From the NCBI RefSeq assembly GCF_003143855.1, contig NZ_QFRK01000033.1, positions 33 through 64,032 of the forward strand: a stretch of DNA of 64,000 bases. The letters are read 5' to 3'. A program made the translations under genes and the position numbers. The notes beneath the pieces are model-generated. The model was not told where the DNA came from. It did no database searches and worked only from the letters and a program-made list of their open reading frames with translations. This DNA comes from Streptomyces sp. NWU339. Lineage in GTDB: Bacteria; Actinomycetota; Actinomycetes; Streptomycetales; Streptomycetaceae. Every line of letters begins with the position of its first letter. Within the stretch, counting starts at the first letter, position 1. Positions 41,103 to 49,593 of this stretch are shown piece after piece.

Positions 41103-41897
41103 ATGTCAGTGCGTTCTCTCCGGGCCTCCGTGCTGGCCTTCGTCATGGGTACCGCAGCCGTCCTAGGCATGGCGCAGCCGGCCTCGGCGGCCGGCCACAA
41201 CTACGTGGCTCTCGGCGACTCCTACTCCTCCGGCGTGGGCGCCGGGAGCTACACGTCCGAGAGCGGCACCTGCAGACGCAGCACCAAGTCCTACCCCCAG
41301 CTCTGGGCCGCCGCGAACGTCCCGTCCTCGTTCACCTTCGCCGCCTGCAGCGGCGCGACCACGACCAGCGTCTCCAGCGGCCAGCTGGGCGCACTGAACA
41401 CGTCGACCACGCTCGTCAGCGTCACCGCGGGCGGGAACGACATGGGCTTCGCGGACGTCATGCAGGCCTGCGTGCTGCAGAGCGAGGCGACCTGCGTCAG
41501 CCGCGTCAACTCGGCCATCTCCCTCATGAACAGCTCCCTCCCGGGCAAGCTCGACACGATGTACAACAACATCCGCTCGCGTGCCCCGAAGGCCCGCGTG
41601 GTGGTCCTGGGATACCCGCGCTTCTACAAGCTCTCGGGCAGCTGCATCGCCGGACTCACCGAGGTCGAGCGCGGCGCGATCAACAACGCCTCGGACGTGA
41701 TGAACGGGGTGATCGCCAAGCGGGCGGCCAACGCCGGGTTCACCTTCTCCAGCGTGGTGGACGAGTTCACCGGACACGAGCTCTGCTCGGGCGACGCCTG
41801 GCTCCACAGCGTGGCGATCCCGGTCGAAAACTCCTACCACCCGAAGGCCGTCGGCCAGTCGAGCGGCTACCTGCCCGCCTTCCGCACCTCGGTCTAG
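41103..41897 (+). CDS. secreted GDSL/SGNH lipase, 264 residues
   Basis: An extracellular esterase/lipase of the Streptomyces SCO1725/S. rimosus type. The signal peptide (SVRSLRASVLAFVMGTAAVLG, then MAQPASAA) is followed by YVALGDSYSSG, with the catalytic Ser at about residue 40. The Gly/Asn oxyanion block is VTAGGNDMGFAD, and the catalytic His is in SYHPKAVGQS near the C-terminus. Six Cys residues (in GTCRRS, AACSGA, QACVLQ, ATCVSR, GSCIAG and ELCSGD) match the three disulfides of that lipase. The ATG at 41103 is preceded by GAAGGG. The gene is monocistronic, with palindromes in its upstream region. Confidence 0.93.
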   Translation: MSVRSLRASVLAFVMGTAAVLGMAQPASAAGHNYVALGDSYSSGVGAGSYTSESGTCRRSTKSYPQLWAAANVPSSFTFAACSGATTTSVSSGQLGALNTSTTLVSVTAGGNDMGFADVMQACVLQSEATCVSRVNSAISLMNSSLPGKLDTMYNNIRSRAPKARVVVLGYPRFYKLSGSCIAGLTEVERGAINNASDVMNGVIAKRAANAGFTFSSVVDEFTGHELCSGDAWLHSVAIPVENSYHPKAVGQSSGYLPAFRTSV

Positions 41898-42024
41898 CCG
41901 AAGCCCGACCTTCGGACGGTGCCGGGCGCGCAGGCCCCGGCACCACCCGAACCGAGCCCCCGAGCAGACCCGCTCTCCTCCCACCCGCGCGACGCCACCC
42001 CCAACCCGACCCGCGGACACCGCA

Positions 42025-42864
42025 CTACGGGTCCACCGCGTCCATCGCGGCCAATTCCTCCGGCGTCCGGGGACCGGCGGCCGTGTCGGCCAGCAGGCCC
42101 CGGGCGCGGAGCAGGCGCGCGGCCGCCACACCCCACGGCAACCGCAGCCCCGCCGCCGCGAGGAGGTCCGTGCGGGCCAGCATCGTGGCCGCCGGGCCGG
42201 TGCGGGCGCCGGACGGCGTGAGCAGCGCCGCGTCGTCGGCCCAGCGCAGGGCGAGGTCCACGTCGTGGGTGGCCATGACGACCGTGGTGCCGTTCGCGCG
42301 CAGCCCGTCGAGGGTGGCGAGCAGCCGCTCCTGGCCGTCGGGGTCGAGCCCCGCCGTCGGTTCGTCCAGGATCAGGACCCGGGGCCGCATGGCGACCGCG
42401 CCCGCGATCGCCGTCCGCTTGCGCTGCCCGTAGGACAGCAGATGGGTGGGACGGTCGGCGAGAGCGGTGATGTCCAGCGCCGCCAGCGCCTCCGTCACCC
42501 GCGCCCGCACCTCCGCGTCGGACAACCCCAGATTCAGCGGACCGAACGACACGTCCTGGCCCACGGACGCCGCGAACAACTGGTCGTCGGGATCCTGCAC
42601 CACCAGCTGCACGGTCGTCCGTAGCCGGGTCAGCCCCTTGCGGTCGTACCGGACGGGCCGGCCCGCCACGGTCAACTCGCCCGCACCCGGCCGCAGTCCA
42701 CCGCTCAGCAGCCGCATCAGCGTCGTCTTGCCGCTGCCGTTGCGGCCCAGCAGGGCGAGCGCGCGCCCCTCCCGCACCTCGAAGTCGAGGCCGGTGAGCA
42801 CGGCCGGGCCGTCCTCGTACGCGAACGACGCGCCCCGCAGGGCGACCAGCACGGGCCCGCTCAT
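42025..42864 (-). CDS. cbiO: cobalt ECF transporter ATPase CbiO, 279 residues
   Basis: The ATPase of an energy-coupling-factor importer for cobalt. Walker A GRNGSGKTTLMRLL, the Q loop (LVVQDPDDQLFAASV), the signature LSYGQRKRTAIAGA, Walker B VLILDEPTAGLDPDG and the H loop MATHDVDLAL are all intact. The DDQLF segment is typical of EcfA/CbiO proteins. The ATG at 42864 overlaps the stop of cbiQ by four bases. It is the last gene of the leftward cbiMNQO operon, which starts behind a cobalamin riboswitch. The C-terminal ~50 residues after the ATPase core are Arg- and Ala-rich and not conserved. Confidence 0.95.
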   Translation of the reverse strand: MSGPVLVALRGASFAYEDGPAVLTGLDFEVREGRALALLGRNGSGKTTLMRLLSGGLRPGAGELTVAGRPVRYDRKGLTRLRTTVQLVVQDPDDQLFAASVGQDVSFGPLNLGLSDAEVRARVTEALAALDITALADRPTHLLSYGQRKRTAIAGAVAMRPRVLILDEPTAGLDPDGQERLLATLDGLRANGTTVVMATHDVDLALRWADDAALLTPSGARTGPAATMLARTDLLAAAGLRLPWGVAAARLLRARGLLADTAAGPRTPEELAAMDAVDP

Positions 42865-43610
42865 GACAGGGGTCCTTCCAGGACGAGGGTGAGGACGGCC
42901 AGCGCGACAAGCAGCACCACGCTCCCGGCCGTGAAACGGACGGAGACCCGGGCTTCCGGCACCAGCACGCGCAGCGTGCCGTCGTAGCCGCGTCCGGCGA
43001 GCCCCGTCTGCAGCCGCGCCGCCCGGTCGAAGGACCGGACGAACGCGGTCGCGCCGAGCCCGCCCAGCGAACGCCATGTCGCCGCACGGGTGGTGTGCCC
43101 GAGCCGGGCCGCCTGAGCCTCCCGGACCCGGCGCACCGAGTCGAGCAGCAGGAAACTCATCCGGTACGTCACCAGCGCCACATCGACGAGGGGAGCGGGC
43201 ACACCGGCCCGTACCAGGCGCGGCAGCAGATCGGACATCGGCGTGGTGAAGGCGAACAGCAGCACCCCGAGGGAGGCCGCCGACGTGCGCAGCAGCAACT
43301 CCCCGGCACGCAACGGCCCGTCGTCCGCCCAGGACACGAACCCGTCCGGCCCGCCCACCCGCACCAGCAGCGTCAGCGCACCGGTCACGCAGAAGCCCAG
43401 CGGTACCCGGTAGGCACGCCACAACCGCCGTCCCGGCACCCCCGCCGGGCCCAGCAGCACCGCGAGTGCGGTCAGCAGCACCAGGGCCGAGCCCGGCCAG
43501 GGCGGCAGCGAGACCGCCAGCACGGTGAGCCCCAGCCCGAGCACGGCCTTGTCCACGGGATGACGGCGGCGCCAGCGACTGCTGTGCGCCGCCGCGTCGA
43601 TCGGCAGCAC
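42861..43610 (-). CDS. cbiQ: cobalt ECF transporter T component CbiQ, 249 residues
   Basis: The coupling membrane protein of the importer. It opens with RRRHPVDKAVLGLGLTVLAV, has four to six hydrophobic helices, and carries the two Ala-Arg-Gly coupling-helix motifs typical of CbiQ (in AQAARLGHTT and LAGRGYDGTL), which contact the ATPase. Length and order fit. It overlaps cbiO (ATGA) downstream and follows cbiN after six bases. It carries motion from CbiO to the CbiM-CbiN substrate unit. Confidence 0.92.
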   Translation of the reverse strand: MLPIDAAAHSSRWRRRHPVDKAVLGLGLTVLAVSLPPWPGSALVLLTALAVLLGPAGVPGRRLWRAYRVPLGFCVTGALTLLVRVGGPDGFVSWADDGPLRAGELLLRTSAASLGVLLFAFTTPMSDLLPRLVRAGVPAPLVDVALVTYRMSFLLLDSVRRVREAQAARLGHTTRAATWRSLGGLGATAFVRSFDRAARLQTGLAGRGYDGTLRVLVPEARVSVRFTAGSVVLLVALAVLTLVLEGPLS

Positions 43611-43616
43611 GGGGAA

Positions 43617-43994
43617 TCAGCCCCCGGGTCCCGCGGGGGCCGAGTCCTCGACGTCCGCCTCGGTGCCGGCCCCCCGCTCCTGCTCCGCCCGCGCCCGTTC
43701 CGCCCCCTGCCGACGCCCCCGCCGCAGCCCGAAGTAGTACGCGAGCACGCCCGCGCCGATCGCCGCCTGGAGGGCGAACAGCGCCGACTCGATCTCCCCG
43801 GACGGCGGTTCGTACAGCGGCGAGAACCACGGCTCGTAACCCGGGTCGATCTCGGTGATCGCGGTCTCCGCCTCCGCGTCGGCGCCCGCGAACGGCTCCT
43901 CCTTGTGGTCGCCGAGCCCGAGGACCAGCGGCACCACGGCGAGCACGGCGACCAGAAGCAGCAACAGGGAGTTGATCTTCGCGTCACGGCTCAT
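43617..43994 (-). CDS. cbiN: cobalt transporter subunit CbiN, 125 residues
   Basis: A small two-helix subunit that stimulates cobalt uptake by CbiM. The first helix (INSLLLLLVAVLAVVPLVLGL) and second helix (IESALFALQAAIGAGVLAYYFG) enclose the conserved outside loop (EEPFAGADAEAETAITEIDPGYEPWFSPLYEPPSGE), which is typical of CbiN. The C-terminal tail is longer and more charged than the classical form. It overlaps cbiM by four bases at its start. Confidence 0.92.
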   Translation of the reverse strand: MSRDAKINSLLLLLVAVLAVVPLVLGLGDHKEEPFAGADAEAETAITEIDPGYEPWFSPLYEPPSGEIESALFALQAAIGAGVLAYYFGLRRGRRQGAERARAEQERGAGTEADVEDSAPAGPGG

Positions 43995-44698
43995 CGGGCC
44001 ACCGCCTCGCCCGCGCCCGCCGACTTCTTCCCGAGCCCGGCCACCAGCACCCCGAGCCGGGTCAGCTCGCCCTTGCTGGACTGCACCAGCATGCGCATCA
44101 CCAGCACCGTCAGCAGCCCCTCGCTCACCGCGAGCGGGATCTGCGTGACGGCGAAGATGGAGCCGAACTTGCCGAGCGCGCCCAGGAATCCGCTGCCCGG
44201 GTCGGGGAAGGCGAGCGCCAGCTGCACACTCGTCACGCAGTACGTCGACAGGTCGGCGACGAACGCGCCGCAGAACACCGCGGCCATCAGCGGTGCCCCG
44301 TACCGCCGCAGCAGCCGGTAGACCCCGTACCCCGCCCACGGCCCGACGACCGCCATCGAGAAGACGTTGGCGCCGAGCGTGGTCAGCCCGCCGTGGGCGA
44401 GCAGCAGGGCCTGGAACAGCAGGGTGATGGTGCCCAGCACCGCCATGACCGGCGGCCGGAACAGGATGGCGCCCAGCCCGGTGCCGGTGGGATGGGAGCA
44501 ACTCCCGGTCACCGAGGGCAGTTTCAGCGCGGACAGAACGAAGGTGAACGCTCCCGAGGCGCCCAGCAGCAGCGTGCTCTCGGGGTGTTCCCTGACCTCA
44601 CGGGTGAGCGACCGGGCTCCGTGGACGACGAACGGCGCCGACGCGACGCCCCAGGCGACCGCGTGCGCCGGCGGTAGAAAACCCTCGGCTATGTGCAT
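43991..44698 (-). CDS. cbiM: cobalt transporter substrate-binding membrane protein CbiM, 235 residues
   Basis: The S component that binds Co(II). The N-terminus M-H-I-A-E-G-F-L-P, with its conserved His at position 2, is the metal-binding start of CbiM and requires the ATG to be exact, so this start is secure. KLPSVTGSCSHPTGTGLGAILF carries further ligand His residues. About seven hydrophobic helices follow. It is the first gene of the cbiMNQO operon and stands about 40 bases from a cobalamin riboswitch, which should turn off synthesis when vitamin B12 is plentiful. Confidence 0.95.
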   Translation of the reverse strand: MHIAEGFLPPAHAVAWGVASAPFVVHGARSLTREVREHPESTLLLGASGAFTFVLSALKLPSVTGSCSHPTGTGLGAILFRPPVMAVLGTITLLFQALLLAHGGLTTLGANVFSMAVVGPWAGYGVYRLLRRYGAPLMAAVFCGAFVADLSTYCVTSVQLALAFPDPGSGFLGALGKFGSIFAVTQIPLAVSEGLLTVLVMRMLVQSSKGELTRLGVLVAGLGKKSAGAGEAVAR

Positions 44699-44739
44699 GC
44701 TCAGCAGACCCTCTCCAGCACCTCGTGGATGGTTGACGC

Positions 44740-44930
44740 GCCTTGGCCGGTCTCCTGGCTGACGGGTACCACCGCCCGTGCTCCGCCTTCCCGGGTCCGA
44801 GGGGGACCCAGTGGCTGCCGTTCGGTCCTGTCGGGGGACAGGACCTGGGGCCGGAGCCGGACTTCCCGATCACAGTGGCGAGGGCCGCACCGGCATCACA
44901 CCGGATTTCCCGTTCACCAAGGCGTGGCGA
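44740..44930 (-). promoter_or_regulatory. cobalamin riboswitch before cbiMNQO
   Basis: Read on the minus strand, the leader has the order of an AdoCbl riboswitch. It begins GGTGAACGGGAAATCCGGTG and continues GATGCCGGTGCGGCCCTCGCCACTGTGATCGGG, then peripheral stems, then the B12 box region GGCAGCCACTGGG and the end GTCAGCCAGGAGACCGGCC. The GCCACTG element and the AGCCAGGAGACC end are the recognised conserved parts. It lies 42 bases upstream of cbiM on the same strand. Confidence 0.9.
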
Positions 44931-45063
44931 CACTAGACCCGGTCCCGGGCCGCTGACAAGCAGTCCCCCGGGGGCGCGCGGACGGCGCCCCGCAGCTCGC
45001 ACCCCGCGGACCCGGCCCACCGAAGCGCGGGAATGAGGGGAGGGGGTCCTGGGCAGAACCCTG

Positions 45064-45080
45064 CTGCAACTAATATGCAA
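45064..45080 (+). promoter_or_regulatory. Nur-type (nickel) operator before the ABC importer
   Basis: CTGCAA, five bases, ATGCAA. This fits the Streptomyces Nur box TTGCAA-N5-TTGCAA at ten of twelve core positions. It lies 35 bases before the importer start. A nickel-bound Fur-family repressor would shut the operon when nickel is sufficient. Confidence 0.65.
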
Positions 45081-45114
45081 CAACGAGATCCGGGCAGCAA
45101 AGGTGTGAGATTCG

Positions 45115-46710
45115 ATGACGACCCGACGAATAAAGGGTGCCGCCGTCGCGGCGGCCACGGCTGCCGCGGTCGCCGCGTGCTCGGCGCCCAGCGGCGGCAC
45201 GGACCGCGCCGCGGGCGGCGGGTCCGCCGACTCCGTGGTGATCGGGGTCGCCTCCGAACCGGACACCCTGAGCCCCCTGCTCGGCTACGGCAAGGACGGC
45301 AACTCCAAGATCTTCGACGGGCTGCTCGCCCGGGACGCCGACCTGGAACTCGAGCCCGCCCTCGCGAAGGCGCTCCCCGAGATCACCGATGACGGCCGCA
45401 CCTACACCTACACCCTGCGTCCGGGCGTGAAGTTCAGCGACGGCGAACCCCTCACCGCCGAGGACGTCGTCTACACGTACGAAACGGTGCTCGACGACAA
45501 GACCAACAACACCGCCAAGAGCGAACTCGACGCCGTCAAGGACGTCCGGGCGGACGGCGACGACAAGGTCGTCTTCACCCTCAAGTACCCCTACGCGGCC
45601 TTCCCGGCCCGCACCGTCCTGCCCATCGTCCCCGAGCACGTCGCCGGTGAGCAGGACCCCAACACCGGCGCCTTCAACACCGAGCCGATCGGCACCGGAC
45701 CGTACGTCCTCACCGGCTGGAGCAAGGGCGAGAAGCTCACCTTCAAGGCGAACCCGGACCACTGGGGCGGCGCTCCGAAGGTGAAGAAGCTCACCATGGC
45801 GATCATCGCCGACGACGACGTCCGCGCCACCCGGCTGCGCTCCGGCGACCTCGACGGCGCGACCCTCCCGCCCAACCTCGCCGCCACCTTCAAGAACGAC
45901 GACGCCCGCAAGACCTACCGGGCCACCACCTACGACTTCCGCGCCGTCACCCTCCCCACCGGGAACAAGATCACCGGCGACACCACGATCCGCCGCGCCC
46001 TCGACCTCGCCGTGGACCGCCAGGCCATGGTCGACAAGATCCTCGACGGCGCCGGCCGCCCCGCCTACGGGCCGCTGCCCCTCGACGACCCCTGGTACGC
46101 CAAGGACATCGAACGCCCCCAGGACCTCGCCGAGGCCAAGAAGATCCTCGACCGCGACGGCTGGAAGGCCGGCCAGGACGGCATCCGCGCCAAGGACGGC
46201 GCCCGCGCCGCGTTCACCCTCTTCTACCCCTCCGGCGACAAGGTCCGCCAGGACCACGCCCTCGCCTACGCCTCCGACGCCAAGAAGGCCGGCATCGACG
46301 TCAAGGTCGAGGGCGCCACCTGGGAGGTCATCGAACCCCGGATGGGCAAGGACGCCGTCCTCGCCGGCTTCGGCAGCACCGGCGACCCCGACTTCGGCCT
46401 CTACACCCTGCTCCACTCCTCCCTCGCCGGCGACGGCTTCAACAACATGCCCCACTACGACAACCCCGCCGTCGACGAGGCCCTCGAGACCGGCCGCCGC
46501 GCCCAGAACCCCGACGACCGCAAGGCCGCCTACGACGACCTCCAGCGCGAACTCGTCAAGGACCCCGGCTACACCTTCCTCACCCACATCGACCACCTCT
46601 ACGTCCTCGACGACCACTGGGGCGACCTCACCACCCAGGTCGAACCGCACGAGCACGGCTTCGCCAGCGGCCCCTGGTGGAACGCCGAGGACTGGCAGCC
46701 CGAGAAGTGA
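45115..46710 (+). CDS. nikA: ABC importer substrate-binding lipoprotein, nickel/peptide type, 531 residues
   Basis: An extracellular solute-binding lipoprotein of family 5 (SBP_bac_5). A short signal with lipobox A-V-A-A-C is followed by a flexible Gly/Ser spacer. The body has GVASEPDTLSPLLGYGKDGNSKIFDGLLARD, LRPGVKFSDGEPLTAEDVVYTYE, NTEPIGTGPYVLTGWSKGEKL and FGSTGDPDFGLYTLLHS, all of this family. It heads a five-gene importer operon (one binding protein, two permeases, two ATPases), the order of NikABCDE. The Nur-like box upstream suggests nickel as the substrate; peptide binding cannot be ruled out from sequence. Every later gene overlaps or nearly overlaps its neighbour. Confidence 0.88.
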   Translation: MTTRRIKGAAVAAATAAAVAACSAPSGGTDRAAGGGSADSVVIGVASEPDTLSPLLGYGKDGNSKIFDGLLARDADLELEPALAKALPEITDDGRTYTYTLRPGVKFSDGEPLTAEDVVYTYETVLDDKTNNTAKSELDAVKDVRADGDDKVVFTLKYPYAAFPARTVLPIVPEHVAGEQDPNTGAFNTEPIGTGPYVLTGWSKGEKLTFKANPDHWGGAPKVKKLTMAIIADDDVRATRLRSGDLDGATLPPNLAATFKNDDARKTYRATTYDFRAVTLPTGNKITGDTTIRRALDLAVDRQAMVDKILDGAGRPAYGPLPLDDPWYAKDIERPQDLAEAKKILDRDGWKAGQDGIRAKDGARAAFTLFYPSGDKVRQDHALAYASDAKKAGIDVKVEGATWEVIEPRMGKDAVLAGFGSTGDPDFGLYTLLHSSLAGDGFNNMPHYDNPAVDEALETGRRAQNPDDRKAAYDDLQRELVKDPGYTFLTHIDHLYVLDDHWGDLTTQVEPHEHGFASGPWWNAEDWQPEK

Positions 46711-47699
46711 AGACCCTGCCCTGGGCGGCGATGGGGCACCTCGTGGCACGGCGGGCCCTGCTCGCCGTGCCCGTCCTCCTCCTCGTCACCTTCGGCGCGT
46801 TCGCCCTCGCCGCCGCCTCCCCGTTCGACCCCGTCAAGGCCTACGCCGGCACCGCCGCCCTCGGCGCCGACCAGGAAACCCTGGACCGGCTCCGGGCCAA
46901 CCTCGGCGTGGACCAGCCCTTCGCCGTCCGCTGGTGGGAATGGCTGACCTCCGCGCTCACCGGCGACCTCGGCCACTCCAGCGTGATGCGGCAGCCGGTG
47001 GCCGAGGCGATCGGCGAACGGCTGGTCTGGTCGACCCTGCTGTGCACCGTCGCGTTCGCCGTCGCCGTCCTCCTCGGCACCCTGCTCGGCGTCCTCGCCG
47101 CCCGCCGCCCCGGCTCGCTCCTCGACCGCACGGTCACCTCCCTCGCCTACTCCCTGGAAGCCGCGCCGGTCTTCTGGATCGCCCTGCTCGCCGTCTGGCT
47201 GTTCGCCCTCAACCTCGACGTCCTCCCGGCCGGCGGCCTCACCGACACCGGTAGCGAACACGTCACCGCCGGTCAGGTCGCAAGCCACCTGATCCTGCCC
47301 GCCGGCGTCCTCGCCGTCTCCCAACTGCCCTGGTTCACCCTCTACGTCCGCCAGGGTGTCGGCGACGCCCTCGCCGAGGACCCCGTGCGCGGCGCCCGCG
47401 CCCGCGGCCTCGCCGAACGCACCGTCCTGCTCGGCCACGCCCTGCGCTCCGGCCTGCTGCCCGTCCTCACCCTCATCGGCTCCCGCGTCCCCGAACTCAT
47501 CACCGGCGCCCTCCTCGTGGAGACCGTCTTCAGCTGGCCCGGCATCGCCGCCGCCGCCGTCGAGGCGGCCACCGCCGTCGACTTCCCCCTCCTGGCCGCC
47601 CTGACGACCCTCGCCACCGCCGCCGTCCTCGCCGGAAACCTCCTCGCCGACCTCCTGTACGGACTGATCGACCCGAGGGTCAAGCTGGATGAGATGTGA
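46707..47699 (+). CDS. nikB: ABC importer permease 1 (NikB/DppB type), 330 residues
   Basis: The first membrane subunit. N-terminal LVARRALLAVPVLLLVTFGAF, then RANLGVDQPFAVRWWEWLTSALTGDLGHSSVMRQPVAEAI and the permease EAA-like loop near DALAEDPVRGARARGLAERTVL are typical of the DppB/NikB family. About six helices can be counted. The GTG overlaps the binding protein stop (GTGA). It pairs with permease 2 to form the transmembrane channel. Confidence 0.9.
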   Translation: MKTLPWAAMGHLVARRALLAVPVLLLVTFGAFALAAASPFDPVKAYAGTAALGADQETLDRLRANLGVDQPFAVRWWEWLTSALTGDLGHSSVMRQPVAEAIGERLVWSTLLCTVAFAVAVLLGTLLGVLAARRPGSLLDRTVTSLAYSLEAAPVFWIALLAVWLFALNLDVLPAGGLTDTGSEHVTAGQVASHLILPAGVLAVSQLPWFTLYVRQGVGDALAEDPVRGARARGLAERTVLLGHALRSGLLPVLTLIGSRVPELITGALLVETVFSWPGIAAAAVEAATAVDFPLLAALTTLATAAVLAGNLLADLLYGLIDPRVKLDEM

Positions 47700-47704
47700 T
47701 CCCC

Positions 47705-48613
47705 ATGGCTGACACCACCGTCGAGAAGGCCGACGCGACCGCCCCCACGGCCGCGACCGCCTGGCGCTCGCACGGCACCACCCGCCGCTCCACCCACACC
47801 CTGCGCCTGCGCGTCTCCGCCACCCTGGTCGCCCTCACCGCCCTCGCGGTGCTGCTCGTCCCCCCACTGGTCCAGCTCGACCAGCAGGCCGTCGACCTCG
47901 CTTCCAAACTCCTCCCACCCAGCTGGACCCACCCCTTCGGCACCGACGACGTGGGCCGCGACCTCCTGCTGCGCTGCGTCTACGGCCTACGGGTCTCCCT
48001 GCTCGTCGGCGTCGTGGCCGCGCTCACCGCCACCGTCATCGGCACCGCCGTCGGAGCCACCGCCGGAGCCCTCGGCGGCTGGGTCGACCGCCTCGTCATG
48101 CGCCTGGTCGACACCGTCTCCTCCGTCCCGCACCTGCTGCTCGGCATCTTCATCGTCGCCATGTTCCGCCCCGGCGTCTGGCCGGTGGTGATCTCCGTCG
48201 CCCTCACCCACTGGCTCTCCACCGCCCGCATCGTCCGCGCCGAGGTCCTCTCCCTGCGCTCCCGCCCCTACGTCGACGCGGCCGTCTCCGGCGGCGCCTC
48301 CCGCCTGCGGGTCGCGGTACGGCACCTGCTGCCCGGCGTACTGCCCCAGGCCGGCCTCGCCGCCGTCCTGATGATCCCGCACGCCATGTGGCACGAATCG
48401 GCGCTGTCCTTCCTCGGCCTCGGCCTGCCCACCCACACCGCCAGCCTCGGCACCCTCATCCAGGGCGCCCGCGGCTCACTCCTCGCCGGCCACTGGTGGC
48501 CCACCCTCTTCCCCGGCCTGTTCCTGATCATCCCCACCCTCGCCATCGCCGGACTCGCCGGAGTCTGGCGGGAGCGGATCAACCCCCGCCGCCGATCGGA
48601 GCTGACGCTGTGA
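47705..48613 (+). CDS. nikC: ABC importer permease 2 (NikC/DppC type), 302 residues
   Basis: The second membrane subunit. PPSWTHPFGTDDVGRDLLLRCVYGLRVSLLVGVVAAL is the family opening of DppC/NikC, and the coupling loop is RPYVDAAVSGGASRLRVAVRHLLPGVLPQ. Five to six helices are visible. I chose the ATG at 47705; a GTG at 47696 overlapping the previous stop would add three residues. The gene stop overlaps the first ATPase start by four bases. Confidence 0.9.
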   Translation: MADTTVEKADATAPTAATAWRSHGTTRRSTHTLRLRVSATLVALTALAVLLVPPLVQLDQQAVDLASKLLPPSWTHPFGTDDVGRDLLLRCVYGLRVSLLVGVVAALTATVIGTAVGATAGALGGWVDRLVMRLVDTVSSVPHLLLGIFIVAMFRPGVWPVVISVALTHWLSTARIVRAEVLSLRSRPYVDAAVSGGASRLRVAVRHLLPGVLPQAGLAAVLMIPHAMWHESALSFLGLGLPTHTASLGTLIQGARGSLLAGHWWPTLFPGLFLIIPTLAIAGLAGVWRERINPRRRSELTL

Positions 48614-49593
48614 CCGAGCGACCTCCCGTGCTGTCGGTCCGCGGACTGTCGGTGCGCTTCCTGGTACCCGACGGCGGCCGCATCGCCGCCGTCACCGACG
48701 CGCACTTCGACGTGGCGCCCGGCGAATGCCTCGCCCTGATCGGCGAGAGCGGCTGCGGCAAGTCCGTCCTCGCCTCCGCCCTGCTCGGCCTGCTCCCCGC
48801 CAACGCGCAGACCGCCGGCCACGCCCGGCTCGGCGACCTCGACCTGCTCACCGCCGACGAACGCACCCTCGCCCGCACCGTACGCGGCCGACGCATCGGC
48901 CTCATCCCGCAGAGCCCCGCCGCCCACCTCACCCCCGTCCGCACCATCCGCTCCCAGATGGAGGAGACGGTCGCCGAACTCACCGGCGTCCGCGGCCGCG
49001 CCGCCCTGCGCGCCGCCGCCGAACAGGCCGCCGCCCGCGCCGCCTTCCCCACCGACCACCTCGACCGCCACCCCCACGAACTCTCCGGCGGCCTCGCCCA
49101 ACGCGCCGCCACCGCCCTCGCCCTGATCGGCGACGCACCCCTCCTCCTCGCCGACGAACCCACCACCGGCCTCGACCGCGACCTGGTGGACCACACCGTC
49201 GACGAACTCCGCCGCCACGTCGACGCCGACGACGAACACGCCCGAGCCCTCCTGATGATCACCCACGACCTGACGGCAGCCGAACGCATCGCCGACCGGG
49301 TCGCCGTCATGTACGCGGGCCGCATCGTCGAACTCACCGACGCCGAAACCTTCTTCGGCAACCCCGGCCCCCGCCACCCCTACAGCCGCGGCCTCCTGAA
49401 CGCCCTCCCCGACCGCGCCTTCACCCCCATCCCCGGCATGCCACCCGAACTCGGCGCCCTCCCCGAAGGCTGCCCCTTCGCCCCCCGCTGCGACCGAGCC
49501 ACGGCCACCTGCGCGACCCTCCCGCCCCTCACCGCGTCGGCCGCCTGCCACCACCCGCTCCCGGTCGAGGCCCTGGAGGACGTCCGTGCTTGA
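48610..49593 (+). CDS. nikD: ABC importer ATPase 1 (NikD/OppD type), 327 residues
   Basis: Walker A GESGCGKSVLASALLG, Q loop LIPQSPAAHLTPVRTI, signature HELSGGLAQRAATALAL, Walker B LLLADEPTTGLDRD and the switch His in MITHDLTAAERI are present. The C-terminal extension with Cys-rich GCPFAPRCDRATATCATLPP is the OppD/DppD-type end that closes such importers. The GTG at 48610 overlaps the permease stop. It works as a heterodimer with ATPase 2. Confidence 0.93.
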   Translation: MTERPPVLSVRGLSVRFLVPDGGRIAAVTDAHFDVAPGECLALIGESGCGKSVLASALLGLLPANAQTAGHARLGDLDLLTADERTLARTVRGRRIGLIPQSPAAHLTPVRTIRSQMEETVAELTGVRGRAALRAAAEQAAARAAFPTDHLDRHPHELSGGLAQRAATALALIGDAPLLLADEPTTGLDRDLVDHTVDELRRHVDADDEHARALLMITHDLTAAERIADRVAVMYAGRIVELTDAETFFGNPGPRHPYSRGLLNALPDRAFTPIPGMPPELGALPEGCPFAPRCDRATATCATLPPLTASAACHHPLPVEALEDVRA